A stretch of 64,000 bases of DNA from the NCBI GenBank assembly GCA_017531225.1, contig JAFXLL010000005.1, positions 98,657-162,656 on the forward strand. The letters are read 5' to 3'. This document shows positions 25,487 through 33,419 of this stretch, one piece after another. The notes under the pieces are model-generated. The model was given only the letters and a program-made list of their open reading frames with translations, made no database searches and had not been told where the DNA came from. The stretch's first letter is position 1; the number at the start of each line of letters is the position of its first letter. The position numbers were made by a program, and so were the translations under genes. This DNA is from Bacteroidales bacterium. GTDB taxonomy: Bacteria; Bacteroidota; Bacteroidia; Bacteroidales; F082.

Positions 25487-25523
25487 ATTGCGAGCGGAAC
25501 GTAGTGGAGCGTGGCAATCCACA
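25487..25523. repeat. GTCATTGCGAGCGGAACGT-type dispersed repeat
   Basis: The string CGTCATTGCGAGCGGAACG...GGCAATCC resembles the short intergenic repeat (GTCATTGCGAG...GCAATCC) scattered in many bacterial genomes. Only one copy is seen in this window. Confidence 0.5.
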
Positions 25524-25553
25524 TGTAAGGTGTTAATTGTCTTTTGGTTTGTT

Positions 25554-25705
25554 AGGGCGCGTCCCCCGGCGGCAGCGGCAGTGAGTCGGGTAGGGTAGAG
25601 GTGTCTCGTAGCCGCCGGCGGTCGGGCTTTCCGGGGATCGCTTCGCTCCGTGCTCCGTTGCACTCCGCGCCAAGCCCCTCCAATCCTTCGCGCGCTGCCA
25701 ACCCC
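25554..25705. repeat. GC-rich dispersed repeat, copy A
   Basis: Begins GGGCGCGTCCCCCGGCGGC, contains GCCGCCGGCGGTCGGGCTTT and ends near CAAGCCCCTCCAATCC. It shares these blocks with copies at 26958 and 32571 but its interior is diverged. No coding potential of its own; frames through it are low-complexity. Confidence 0.8.
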
Positions 25706-25726
25706 TCCGGGGCCGGCGCTCTTCTT

Positions 25727-26221
25727 TCAATCTTCCTCCTGCGGATGGAATCGTCCTTCGATGCCTGCCAAGGGATAGTTTTCCATCCAACCTTGGTCAA
25801 CGTAGGGAAGCATGCTGAAACGCTGGGCATGAAGGTTCAGCTCGGGGAACTCATTAGTAACGAAGGCATGCAACGACTTGGCCTTGACGTTTTGCTCGGC
25901 CTTGACTTCACAAGGGAACACCTGTCCGTCGTACTGAACCAGAAAATCTATCTCGAGAGTGGAGTTGTCCTTGCTGTAGTAATAGGCAGGGATACCACCT
26001 ATACCAACGAGTTCCTGCAGGAAGTAACTCTCGGTGAAGGCTCCCTTGAACTCAGTGAAGGCATTGTCACCAAGGAGCATGTCCTGCAGACGTGCCTCGG
26101 ACATGAGTGCCAGAAGGCCGCAGTCGAGCATGTAAATCTTGAAGGCATCATTGTCCTTATAGAACTTGAGAGGATATTTTGGCGTGGAAACGCGACAGAT
26201 TTTGTAGTATTCCGGCAGCAA
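25727..26221 (-). pseudogene. Truncated DUF4143 AAA-type ATPase C-terminus
   Basis: The 164-residue frame LPEYYKICRVSTPKYPLKFY ... FLVQYDGQVFPCEVKAEQN is the C-terminal DUF4143 portion of the ATP-binding proteins common in Bacteroidales, which are normally about 380-400 aa. The whole AAA domain (Walker A/B) is missing. The frame begins directly after a set of 32-bp-spaced repeats, as if a deletion joined promoter DNA to the gene middle. Confidence 0.7.
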
Positions 26222-26225
26222 AAAT

Positions 26226-26308
26226 ACACTTTTATGAGGGAATAAACAAACAAACCAACATTTTTATGAGGGAATGTTTTAAAGAAAATACATTTTTATG
26301 AGGGAATA
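26226..26308. repeat. Three 19-bp repeats at exact 32-bp spacing
   Basis: ACAYTTTTATGAGGGAATR occurs at 26226-26244, 26258-26276 and 26290-26308, with unrelated 13-bp spacers. The 32-bp period is close to three helical turns. They lie just upstream of the truncated ATPase gene and are likely its regulatory sites. Confidence 0.7.
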
Positions 26309-26366
26309 TCCCCAGCCCCACCCCGCAATAATGCTTTTCACCAGCAACGAGCATGATGAACCTATT

Positions 26367-26912
26367 CTATAAAGCTTTCAACTTCTTGCATCCGCTCAGA
26401 TCTCCAAACCCGTTCCCTTGATAATGAAAAACCAGAACATCTGGGACTATGTTCGATGGAGCGTTTGTTGGCTGTCTTTTCCATACCGACGCCTCTGTCG
26501 GCTTCCACCATTCGTTGATCACAAACACATCCTTTGCTGGAAACAGCGTGTTGGTGGCGTTTAGGACGTTTCTTTCCCCAACAGCATCGGCCAAACTGGC
26601 TGTGATGATCTTCTCGGCAAGGAATATCTGTTTCCTTGTGGGTCGCTTCACATTTGCCAACTGCCCGACATAGATGGAATTCAACCGTTCCTCGATTTCC
26701 TGTATATGGTGCCCCTTATCCGTCAGTCTTTTGTAAATATGACGAATCGACATACCACAATAATATCTCTCCCTTGTCTTAGCATACTTCAGTTTTCCAT
26801 GTAGGAGATACAATGAACATTTTGTCTCTTTATGCTCCTTCTCCCATTGCTCTACTCTTTCAGTACAGTCAAAAGGGCCGTACCACTTAATCAGAAAAAC
26901 GTTATTCTCCAT
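26367..26912 (-). CDS. GIY-YIG-like protein, unknown
   Basis: A 181-aa protein. Segments FLIKWYGPF, LYLLHGKLKYAKTRERYYCG and MSIRHIYKRLTDKGHH recall the GIY-YIG nuclease core (two tyrosines, Gly, then Arg/His), and a charged helix region follows with ARKQIFLAEKII-like sequence. The match is weak and catalytic residues are not certain. The start at 26912 is chosen because a TAAATTTG -7 element lies 25 bp upstream. It is flanked by copies A and B of the GC-rich repeat. Confidence 0.5.
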   Translation of the reverse strand: MENNVFLIKWYGPFDCTERVEQWEKEHKETKCSLYLLHGKLKYAKTRERYYCGMSIRHIYKRLTDKGHHIQEIEERLNSIYVGQLANVKRPTRKQIFLAEKIITASLADAVGERNVLNATNTLFPAKDVFVINEWWKPTEASVWKRQPTNAPSNIVPDVLVFHYQGNGFGDLSGCKKLKAL

Positions 26913-26936
26913 ATTGTTACCGCGTGTATCACTGTG

Positions 26937-26944
26937 CAAATTTA
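26937..26944 (-). promoter_or_regulatory. -7 promoter element TAAATTTG
   Basis: Minus-strand TAAATTTG 25 bp from the start of the GIY-YIG-like gene. Confidence 0.5.
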
Positions 26945-26957
26945 ATAAAATTTCCTT

Positions 26958-27110
26958 TGGGCGCGTCCCCCGTCGGCCAGCTCTGTTTTGTCATTGAGTG
27001 GCAGCATCACTTTGGCCGCCGGCGGTCGGGCTTTCCGGGGCTCCGCTTCGCTCCGGTGCTTTTTTCAAAAGCACCAAGCCCCTCCAATCCCTCGCGCGCT
27101 GCCGCACCCT
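26958..27110. repeat. GC-rich dispersed repeat, copy B
   Basis: About 150 bp from GGGCGCGTCCCCCGTCGGCC to CGCGCGCTGCCGCACCCT. Its first 105 bp differ from copy C by about one base; the centre has a short hairpin GTGCTTTTTTCAAAAGCAC. It is in the same orientation as copy C 5.6 kb away. Confidence 0.85.
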
Positions 27111-27197
27111 ACCAATGTCCCACCCCGCACTATCCCTGCTGGTGGCCAACCACAAAAAATATTTTACATTGTGCAGCGATTTGGCATAAGTTCTCTT

Positions 27198-27205
27198 TAA
27201 CTTTG
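27198..27205 (+). promoter_or_regulatory. -7 promoter element TAACTTTG of the Nmad operon
   Basis: TAACTTTG 26 bp upstream of the start at 27231; likely the promoter for the four-gene run to 29757. Confidence 0.55.
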
Positions 27206-27230
27206 TACCGTAAAAACAATACATAACACC

Positions 27231-28250
27231 ATGGAAGCACAGCCATACTCCTTCAACGCCATCTACGACCTCTGCCGTTGTCACTATGAGGACATCCTTA
27301 TGCGCAAACCCTTGAAGCACATTTTGGACAATAGACGTGTACGCTTCATTAATCCCCGAGGAAAATTCGATTATTGCTATTTTGGCGATTTCTATTTCAG
27401 CTCTGGTAACGTGATGATGTTCATCACAAACAGCATCGATTACGTCCGCTACCATCGCCCCGACCAGCTGTCCAACACCCTGTGGTCAACGGTACCGGTC
27501 ATCTTTGCCGGTGTCGAAACCAATGTGTGTGATGACAATGGCAATGCCATTTTCACCTACGACATCTGCGATTTCAGCATGTATGCGCTCATGGTCCAGT
27601 ACATGAGTTTCAATGAGCCTTGCCTCCTGGCCGACAATCACTCGGTGCCGCTCTCATGGGCAAGACAGCATGGAGGCTTCCGCAAGTCAGGCACCGCCTT
27701 CTACGATTTGAGCAAAGACCTGTTTGAGGCCTTCGACCAGTATGCCATCTGGAACATCAACCAGTACGACGATCCCACTGAGCGCCAAAAGGCTTACGCT
27801 GCGCTGAAAGCCCCTATGTTCATCGACGGCCTGCCCGAACCCAACATGAAATGGTCCCGTAGTTATCTGGATATCAACGAAGCATTGGACGAAAACACCG
27901 TGCTTTGCTGCTTCAAGAGCTCCTTCAAGGAAGCCTTTGTTGATGAAGATGGAGAATTTATAGAAGATTATGTACTGTTTGCCAACAACTATCCGGAGGA
28001 CTATACTGGAGAACGCCTTGAAATAGTCATCAATGACGACAACATCGAGCAGCAGGTGACCGATCTCATGCTAAAAGCCCATCGCACTCCAGAGAATGGT
28101 TTTGTCTTGTGCGATTTCTTCGACAACAATGTGTTCTGCGATGAAGACCGCCACACCTATGCCCAATACTTCAAACCCTTGGTGGATTATCACATCCAAA
28201 ACGTAATCATCCCAAACTGGATACTTGAGGAATGGATTAAGGACATTTAG
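27231..28250 (+). CDS. Unknown protein, first gene of the Nmad operon (339 aa)
   Basis: A 339-aa soluble protein of unrecognised family. It is rich in aromatic and acidic residues (RCHYEDILMRKPLKHIL; a run of F/Y residues at about 40-60; IIPNWILEEWIKDI at the end), with no signal peptide, membrane span or obvious nucleotide-binding loop. It is 9 bp upstream of Nmad2, so it is probably part of the same transcript. Its co-occurrence suggests an effector or partner of the Nmad proteins, but that is inference. Confidence 0.7.
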   Translation: MEAQPYSFNAIYDLCRCHYEDILMRKPLKHILDNRRVRFINPRGKFDYCYFGDFYFSSGNVMMFITNSIDYVRYHRPDQLSNTLWSTVPVIFAGVETNVCDDNGNAIFTYDICDFSMYALMVQYMSFNEPCLLADNHSVPLSWARQHGGFRKSGTAFYDLSKDLFEAFDQYAIWNINQYDDPTERQKAYAALKAPMFIDGLPEPNMKWSRSYLDINEALDENTVLCCFKSSFKEAFVDEDGEFIEDYVLFANNYPEDYTGERLEIVINDDNIEQQVTDLMLKAHRTPENGFVLCDFFDNNVFCDEDRHTYAQYFKPLVDYHIQNVIIPNWILEEWIKDI

Positions 28251-28259
28251 TATTAGTGT

Positions 28260-28841
28260 ATGAAAGACAACGGTAAATTTCTCTATTGCTATAAAATGAC
28301 CCATGATACAGGCTTTGCGCCCAATCCCTATCATGGTATACTTACGCTGGCCACTTGCAAGCCCACCATCCGACGTTGCGCCCAAGAGGGTTATTGGATA
28401 TCCGGTTGGACTTCCAACACCGTTCAAGGTAAAAACCAAAAGTTCAACCTGAAGGGTGAACCTCAAAAGTTGATTTACCTTGCATTGGTTTCCAAGAAAC
28501 ACAGCATCGCTGATTACTGGGTTAAGTATCCCCAGAAACGTTCCAAAGGCCTGACGGATTCTGGCGACAACATCTATGAGCCCCTGGCGGATGGCGGATT
28601 CAAACAGCACGATAATGGCGGTGGTCATGGTCCCGACAATAAAGAACATGATTTGAGCGGCCTTTCTGTTCTTGTTTGTGAAGAGTTCTATTATTTTGGA
28701 GTGGAACAAGCATTGCCCGTCGACAAAGACTTTGTCGTACCCCGCTGTAAAAAAATTCCATTGGACGACGACAGAGCTCTGGGTATCATTAACTATGTCA
28801 AAAACCATTTCAAACCAGGAATAAATTCCGTCCCTCTATGA
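28260..28841 (+). CDS. Nmad2-like putative nucleotide-modification protein
   Basis: A 193-aa protein matching the nucleotide modification associated domain 2. The family opening is clear: KFLYCYKMTHDTGFAPNPYHG then ILTLATCKPTIRRCAQEGYWISG. Later parts contain LVCEEFYYFG and a conserved Asp/Lys-rich end. Nmad2 was defined in phage and bacterial base-modification contexts; its reaction is not established. It overlaps Nmad3 by 4 bp. Confidence 0.75.
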   Translation: MKDNGKFLYCYKMTHDTGFAPNPYHGILTLATCKPTIRRCAQEGYWISGWTSNTVQGKNQKFNLKGEPQKLIYLALVSKKHSIADYWVKYPQKRSKGLTDSGDNIYEPLADGGFKQHDNGGGHGPDNKEHDLSGLSVLVCEEFYYFGVEQALPVDKDFVVPRCKKIPLDDDRALGIINYVKNHFKPGINSVPL

Positions 28842-29638
28842 AAATTGTTTTAAGCAGAAAAGGTTTCGATTCGGCCAACGGTAGCCAGCCCAATCCCATC
28901 ATGCCCGATGGGACGCTGCTGTCGCTTCCCATCCCCGACGAAAAGAAAGGCAACAATCCGTTTGGCTCTCTTGTTTGGAACGGCCAAAGTTATTTTGACA
29001 TCATCCATTCTTTGAAACCCAACACGAAGTTGAAATCCGACAGCATGTGCCACCTCGACCCCGATTTAAGAAAAGATGTTCGGGCTAGGGAAAAAGGTTG
29101 GCAGCCCGCCTTTGGCCAAACAGGTACAGCTTTAAAACACCTTCGCAACCACGACGTTACCGTTGGCGACTTGTTTCTCTTCTTTGGCTGGTTCAAACAA
29201 ACTGAAATGAACGACGGTCGTCTGGTGTACAAAAAGGATGCTCCCGACATTCATGCCATATATGGTTATATGCAAATTGGCGGCATTATTGAAGAGCAGT
29301 CCGATATCCCCAAGTGGTTAAAAGACCATCCTCATGCCGACCGCCCAAAAGCTTGGGCCAATCACACCAATGCCATCTATCTCCCCACGAACAAGCTGTC
29401 CTTACTGCCCACTCTCAAAGGCTGCGATGTCCTCGATTATCGTAAGGACAGGGTGTTAACCAAGCCAGGCGTGTCCCGTTGCTATTGGGATTTGCCCGAC
29501 TTCTTTAAAAAAGTTGAAATCACCTACAACCCCAATCCTTGGCGCGATGGCTGCTTCAAATCCACAGGCCGCGGCCAGGAATTCGTGATGGATTCCACTC
29601 CGGAGATTCTTGATTGGGTCAAACATATCATATCATGA
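28838..29638 (+). CDS. Nmad3-like putative nucleotide-modification protein
   Basis: A 266-aa protein with the Nmad3 signature start MKIVLSRKGFDSANG and the PIMPDGTLLSLPIP strand. Further blocks are DPDLRKDVRAREKGWQPAFGQ and VGDLFLFFGWFKQ. Nmad3 is thought to act with Nmad2 and similar proteins on modified nucleotides; the chemistry is unknown. ATGA overlaps join it to Nmad2 before it and the 40-aa gene after it, so the three are tightly coupled. Confidence 0.75.
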   Translation: MKIVLSRKGFDSANGSQPNPIMPDGTLLSLPIPDEKKGNNPFGSLVWNGQSYFDIIHSLKPNTKLKSDSMCHLDPDLRKDVRAREKGWQPAFGQTGTALKHLRNHDVTVGDLFLFFGWFKQTEMNDGRLVYKKDAPDIHAIYGYMQIGGIIEEQSDIPKWLKDHPHADRPKAWANHTNAIYLPTNKLSLLPTLKGCDVLDYRKDRVLTKPGVSRCYWDLPDFFKKVEITYNPNPWRDGCFKSTGRGQEFVMDSTPEILDWVKHIIS

Positions 29639-29757
29639 CGAACATCATCGGGGTTGAGCATAGCCTGGTATATAAGATAATGAGAGAGTTGAAACAGATG
29701 GGTTTCGATATTGCTCCCGTTGAGGACAAAGATGATGAGGATGAGAAAAATCATTAA
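29635..29757 (+). CDS. Small acidic protein (40 aa)
   Basis: A 40-aa frame MTNIIGVEHSLVYKIMREL... ending in an acidic tail (VEDKDDEDEKNH). It starts inside the Nmad3 stop (ATGA) and its stop codon is the first part of the next gene's -7 element (TAACTTTG, 29755-29762). Such placement argues that it is real. It could be an antitoxin-like or regulatory partner; no family recognised. Confidence 0.55.
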   Translation: MTNIIGVEHSLVYKIMRELKQMGFDIAPVEDKDDEDEKNH

Positions 29758-29762
29758 CTTTG
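29755..29762 (+). promoter_or_regulatory. -7 promoter element TAACTTTG of the WYL gene
   Basis: TAACTTTG overlaps the stop of the 40-aa gene and lies 19 bp upstream of the WYL start; it gives the regulator its own promoter. Confidence 0.55.
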
Positions 29763-29780
29763 CCCCAAAAGAACATAGAA

Positions 29781-30692
29781 ATGATAGTCGATAAAATCAG
29801 ACGTTACGTGTGGCTGCTCGATACCATCTATCGTGCCGGTGAGAATGGCATCACCTTCGATGAGATCAACCAGAAGTGGCAACGTTACGATTTGTTGTCT
29901 GAAGGAAGATCTTATCCAAAAAGGACTTTCGAGCAGCACAAGGAAGAGATCCAGCAAACCTTCAGCATTGAAATCTGCTGCGACCGAAAGACCAACCGCT
30001 ATTTCATCAGTGACCGTGAAGAGTTGCGCAACCAGTCACTCATGCTTCGGTGGTTGATCAACACCTTCAACCTCCAAAACATCATTGGCCAAAGCAAGAG
30101 CCTTAAAGACCGCATTGGGCTGGAGGACATTCCTGCTGGCCAGGACCATCTTATCGACATCATCGACCTGATGAACAACAGCTGCACTTTCGACATGGAG
30201 TACCAAAAGTTCTATGCTGACGAAAAGAAGTTCTATCGTAACATGGAACCTTACGGAGTCCACATCTTTCAGCGTCGTTGGTATGTGCTGGCTCGCAACC
30301 CCGAAAACGACACACTTCATACTTACTCCTTGGATCGTGTGAGTAGCTTGAAGAAAAACAGCGACACTTTCAAGATGCCCAAGGATTTCTCAATCAGCGA
30401 TTTCTTCCGCGACTGCTTCGGCATCATCAAGGATGCCGCTCCCAAGCAGCACATCGTTTTAAAAGCAAATGCTTTTCAAGCGAAATACCTCAAAACGCTG
30501 CCACTCCACGAGACCCAGCAAGTCGTTTCCGAAGACGAAAGCTTTACTGTCTTCTCCTACGACCTCTGTCCCACCTACGACTTCAAGCAGAAGGTTCTTT
30601 CCTATATGCGTGATGTGGAAATAATAGAGCCTCAATCATTCCGCAATAATATCATCGAGGAGATTGAGGCTATGAGGAAACTTTACCGATAG
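29781..30692 (+). CDS. WYL-domain regulator
   Basis: A 303-aa protein with an N-terminal winged-helix region (about 5-60) and a WYL domain (about 130-215) containing KFYRNMEPYGVHIFQRRWYVLARN, whose WYV is the name-giving motif. A C-terminal WCX-like extension ends EAMRKLYR. WYL proteins sense nucleic acid or nucleotide ligands and often control anti-phage genes, which fits the Nmad neighbours. Start set by the -7 element at 29755. Confidence 0.8.
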   Translation: MIVDKIRRYVWLLDTIYRAGENGITFDEINQKWQRYDLLSEGRSYPKRTFEQHKEEIQQTFSIEICCDRKTNRYFISDREELRNQSLMLRWLINTFNLQNIIGQSKSLKDRIGLEDIPAGQDHLIDIIDLMNNSCTFDMEYQKFYADEKKFYRNMEPYGVHIFQRRWYVLARNPENDTLHTYSLDRVSSLKKNSDTFKMPKDFSISDFFRDCFGIIKDAAPKQHIVLKANAFQAKYLKTLPLHETQQVVSEDESFTVFSYDLCPTYDFKQKVLSYMRDVEIIEPQSFRNNIIEEIEAMRKLYR

Positions 30693-30725
30693 AGTTTATT
30701 TTGCGATCTAAAACCGCTTGCTGTT

Positions 30726-31430
30726 TCAAATCTTTACATTTAAATAGTTACACAATAAATCCACCTCGTCCGCATCCATTTTCTTTTCCGGATGAATTGT
30801 TAAATATTGGCAGTTCTGGTAAGGACAAACAAAAAGATAATTCAACTTTGTTTCATGCAGAGTCGCAAGAATCCTATCTTCATTATCCTGCACGCCTCTA
30901 ATCTTGTATAACACACCTTTACCCCCGATTTCTACAGGCAACTTTATTTGCTCCAGATCATAACCCATCCATGGGTGTTTGGGGTTGGTGCCATAGTAAA
31001 ATGCCGACGATTTATTCGCATGTATGATGAGCTGTGGTTGCAATCTTTCTATCTCAGCCTGAGTAACACGCAAAATTTCCGCTTTTAACTCCAGTGGCAC
31101 AATCCTCTCAAACTCTGCTTTCTGCTTGCTAACACGCAATGGAAATAAATCGACATATCCAGCTTTGTTATGCGAAAGTGCATGTTGTAAATTTGCTTGC
31201 CATTTTTCCCAATATGTTCCTGTACAATCTCGAAACGCACAGTTCCCTGGTTTGCCATTAGATGGATTTACTCCCGTTAACAATAACCCTTCTTGAGGAT
31301 TATCCAAACACAGCCAAAACCCTCTATCAAGGATTTCTCGAAGGTCGGTGGGAATTACTTTATTATCCTTTAGCCATGCGTTAATTACTTCTTGATATTT
31401 GTTCTGTATCTCTTCCATCATTCGAAACAT
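30726..31430 (-). CDS. Uracil-DNA-glycosylase-superfamily-like protein
   Basis: A 234-aa protein. LLLTGVNPSNGKPG (49-62) resembles UDG motif 1 (GxNPS), followed by YVDLFPLRVSKQ (92-103) and LIIHANKSS (134-142), a layout seen in diverged UDG-fold proteins. The usual catalytic Asp/His pair cannot be assigned. If the fold is right it may bind modified bases, which would fit the nearby Nmad genes. It is convergent with the WYL gene. Start could also be 9 or 12 bp downstream. Confidence 0.55.
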   Translation of the reverse strand: MFRMMEEIQNKYQEVINAWLKDNKVIPTDLREILDRGFWLCLDNPQEGLLLTGVNPSNGKPGNCAFRDCTGTYWEKWQANLQHALSHNKAGYVDLFPLRVSKQKAEFERIVPLELKAEILRVTQAEIERLQPQLIIHANKSSAFYYGTNPKHPWMGYDLEQIKLPVEIGGKGVLYKIRGVQDNEDRILATLHETKLNYLFVCPYQNCQYLTIHPEKKMDADEVDLLCNYLNVKI

Positions 31431-31440
31431 TTGTATTGTG

Positions 31441-31448
31441 CAAATTTA
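31441..31448 (-). promoter_or_regulatory. -7 promoter element TAAATTTG
   Basis: Minus-strand TAAATTTG upstream of the UDG-like gene; nearly leaderless if the first ATG (31430) is used. Confidence 0.4.
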
Positions 31449-31521
31449 CAAACCTCTTATGCAAAACCAAAGCACAAGCTAAAAAATATTACTTCCACAT
31501 TGTTTTCGCACAAGCCTGATC

Positions 31522-31529
31522 TACTTTTG
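31522..31529 (+). promoter_or_regulatory. -7 promoter element TACTTTTG
   Basis: TACTTTTG 26 bp upstream of the start at 31555. Confidence 0.5.
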
Positions 31530-31554
31530 CTCCAAAACCAATTAATAACAGCCC

Positions 31555-32553
31555 ATGAGCATCATAGAATACCTACTCAATAACCAAGATTCAAGCATCG
31601 ACATCATAAAGCACTTGGTCAGCTCCTTGTCAAATGACCAGCTGGTTGAACTGCGTGACCGAACCACCAACGATGATCTTTGGTTCTATGCCGACAAATA
31701 CATCAATCCCAAGCCAACAGAGGATAAGGTAAAAATGGCCAACCCTCCACTTCAGCAGTTGCTTGATACGTTTGCCAACAGCAGAGGCGAACAGTTGAAG
31801 CATGCCAGGCGTGAACTTCAGAAGCGTTTCGATGGGCAGTCGTTTCCCGATCAGGAATCCATCATCGAGGCCTTTATGAAAAAGGGCACGAAAACCGATG
31901 TGGTCTGGTGCTCCAAACACCTCGTCGAGAACTATGCCGAAACAGTGGTTTATCAAGACCAAACCTTCAACGTTTACGGCACGCTGTTTTGGAAGGATGA
32001 GTTTCTCGATGTCGTGAAATACCATTGGGAACGGGACATGGAGAATTATAAATTGCTGAAGGTAATCACCCAATTCGATTCCCCCGAGTATTTAAAGGCG
32101 AAGATAAGGTCAATGGAAAACGATTGCGAGGGAGTTATTGATGGTGTTGCGTATCCCGATCTGCTGCTGAAAGTCTGTGAGAACAGTGACTATCCATTGC
32201 CCAAAGACCGCCTAACACCTTTCCAATATGCATATATCTCTGCCAAAACCAATCGCCAAATCTCCGAAGCAGAGGCAACTGCTGCCATTGCTTGGGCTGC
32301 AGAACACGAAACTTTCTGGCATTCCCATTTTGTTCGAAGCAACAACGGTCGCATTGTATTTCACGATTACAAATTCAGCATCATTGGCCTTGCCCTTTGG
32401 TCGCTTTCCAAGCTCGGCCACACTTCCACTATCATTCGTTTCAACGAATGGATTCTGTCGGTGATAAAAACATTAGAAGCATCCGAATACCTTGATTTCG
32501 CAACCATCGACAACACCATTCAAGAGAATCTGAACGAGTTAAAAGTTTTTTAG
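31555..32553 (+). CDS. Unknown protein (332 aa)
   Basis: A 332-aa soluble, mostly helical protein (MSIIEYLLNNQDSSIDII...). Two regions stand out: KSSLRELQKRF-like charged helices at about 75-100 and TNRQISEAEATAAIAWAAEHE at about 235-255. No catalytic motif or membrane segment is seen. It has its own promoter and sits directly before copy C of the GC-rich repeat, so it is the last gene of the bracketed cassette. Confidence 0.65.
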   Translation: MSIIEYLLNNQDSSIDIIKHLVSSLSNDQLVELRDRTTNDDLWFYADKYINPKPTEDKVKMANPPLQQLLDTFANSRGEQLKHARRELQKRFDGQSFPDQESIIEAFMKKGTKTDVVWCSKHLVENYAETVVYQDQTFNVYGTLFWKDEFLDVVKYHWERDMENYKLLKVITQFDSPEYLKAKIRSMENDCEGVIDGVAYPDLLLKVCENSDYPLPKDRLTPFQYAYISAKTNRQISEAEATAAIAWAAEHETFWHSHFVRSNNGRIVFHDYKFSIIGLALWSLSKLGHTSTIIRFNEWILSVIKTLEASEYLDFATIDNTIQENLNELKVF

Positions 32554-32570
32554 TTCTTTCTTGTTCTTTT

Positions 32571-32762
32571 GGGCGCGTCCCCCGTCGGCCAGCTCTGTTT
32601 TGTCATTGAGTGGCAGCATCTCTTTGGCCGCCGGCGGTCGGGCTTTCCGGGGCTCCGCTTCGCTCCGGTGCTTTGTTCCATTCCACTTCGGTCTGACGGC
32701 TCCCTCCGTTCCATTCCACAAACCACCAAGCCCCTCCAATCCCTCGCGCGCTACCGCACCCT
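32571..32762. repeat. GC-rich dispersed repeat, copy C
   Basis: About 190 bp, near-identical to copy B over the first 105 bp and over the end CAAGCCCCTCCAATCCC...CGCACCCT; the centre has a different insert of about 55 nt with two TTCCATTCCAC motifs. Same orientation as copy B. Confidence 0.85.
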
Positions 32763-32946
32763 GAGCTTTCGCATCCTTAAACCAAAAGCCAAGGAGAGCC
32801 CGTGCATTTGAAGCCGGATACTTCACCCTTGGCTTTTATTGTTAATAGTTCCCGCCCCTCAAGGAGTTCAGACCTTCTGGCTTCACATCTTGTTCATCCC
32901 GCCCGCAAAACCTACCGACGACAACCACATCTTCGCAAATTTTCAT

Positions 32947-32954
32947 TACCTTTG
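32947..32954 (+). promoter_or_regulatory. -7 promoter element TACCTTTG
   Basis: TACCTTTG 25 bp upstream of the HD-domain start at 32979, which supports that start. Confidence 0.5.
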
Positions 32955-32978
32955 CCCCAAATAGGGAAGGAACCAACC

Positions 32979-33419
32979 ATGATCGACATCGAGCAAGTAA
33001 AGCAATGGGCAATTGACCGCTGGACGCTGGGCGAGCTTCACGGCATCGCACACTGGGAGCGTGTTGACCGCAACGGCCAGCTGCTGGCCACTCCCGATTG
33101 CGACTTGACCGTGATCCGTCTCTTCGCCTACCTCCACGACAGCTGCCGCGAAAACGACAGCTACGATGAGCAGCACGGCCCCCGTGCCGCTAAAATGATC
33201 AAAAGCTTAAGGAAAACCCTCCTGAAGGACTTGACTGACCAACAGTTCGACCTCCTCCAATCCGCTTGTTATCTCCACACCACCACCCACAGTACCGGCA
33301 ATCCCACCATCGACGCCTGTTTCGATGCCGACCGCCTCGACCTCGGTCGCGTAGGAATCACCCCTGACCCCACCAAGATGGCCACCACCAAAGGCAAGGA
33401 GCTGGCCAGTAAACTTTAA
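32979..33419 (+). CDS. Small HD-domain phosphohydrolase-like protein
   Basis: A 146-aa protein. GELHGIAHWERVDRNG, RLFAYLHDSCRENDSYDEQHGPRAA (HD pair in LHD) and LHTTTHSTGN, then DADRLDLGRVGI, together give the His/Asp metal ligands of an HD phosphohydrolase. Such short proteins are found widely and act on nucleotides or related esters. The frame has more than 50 upstream codons in which I see no similarity, so the ATG at 32979 is used. It is tail-to-tail with the hydrolase fragment. Confidence 0.8.
   Translation: MIDIEQVKQWAIDRWTLGELHGIAHWERVDRNGQLLATPDCDLTVIRLFAYLHDSCRENDSYDEQHGPRAAKMIKSLRKTLLKDLTDQQFDLLQSACYLHTTTHSTGNPTIDACFDADRLDLGRVGITPDPTKMATTKGKELASKL

Noticed and set aside
25533-25830. 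Minus-strand frames across the GC-rich repeat A
   Set aside because: They consist of Arg/Pro/Ala-rich low-complexity sequence within a repeat found in three places.
26226-26308. Three regular repeats resembling a CRISPR array
   Set aside because: Units of 19 bp with 13-bp spacers are too short, only three copies are present, and no cas genes are near.
28071-28808. A 245-codon minus-strand frame opposite Nmad2
   Set aside because: Antisense to two genes with clear domain matches and overlapping starts.
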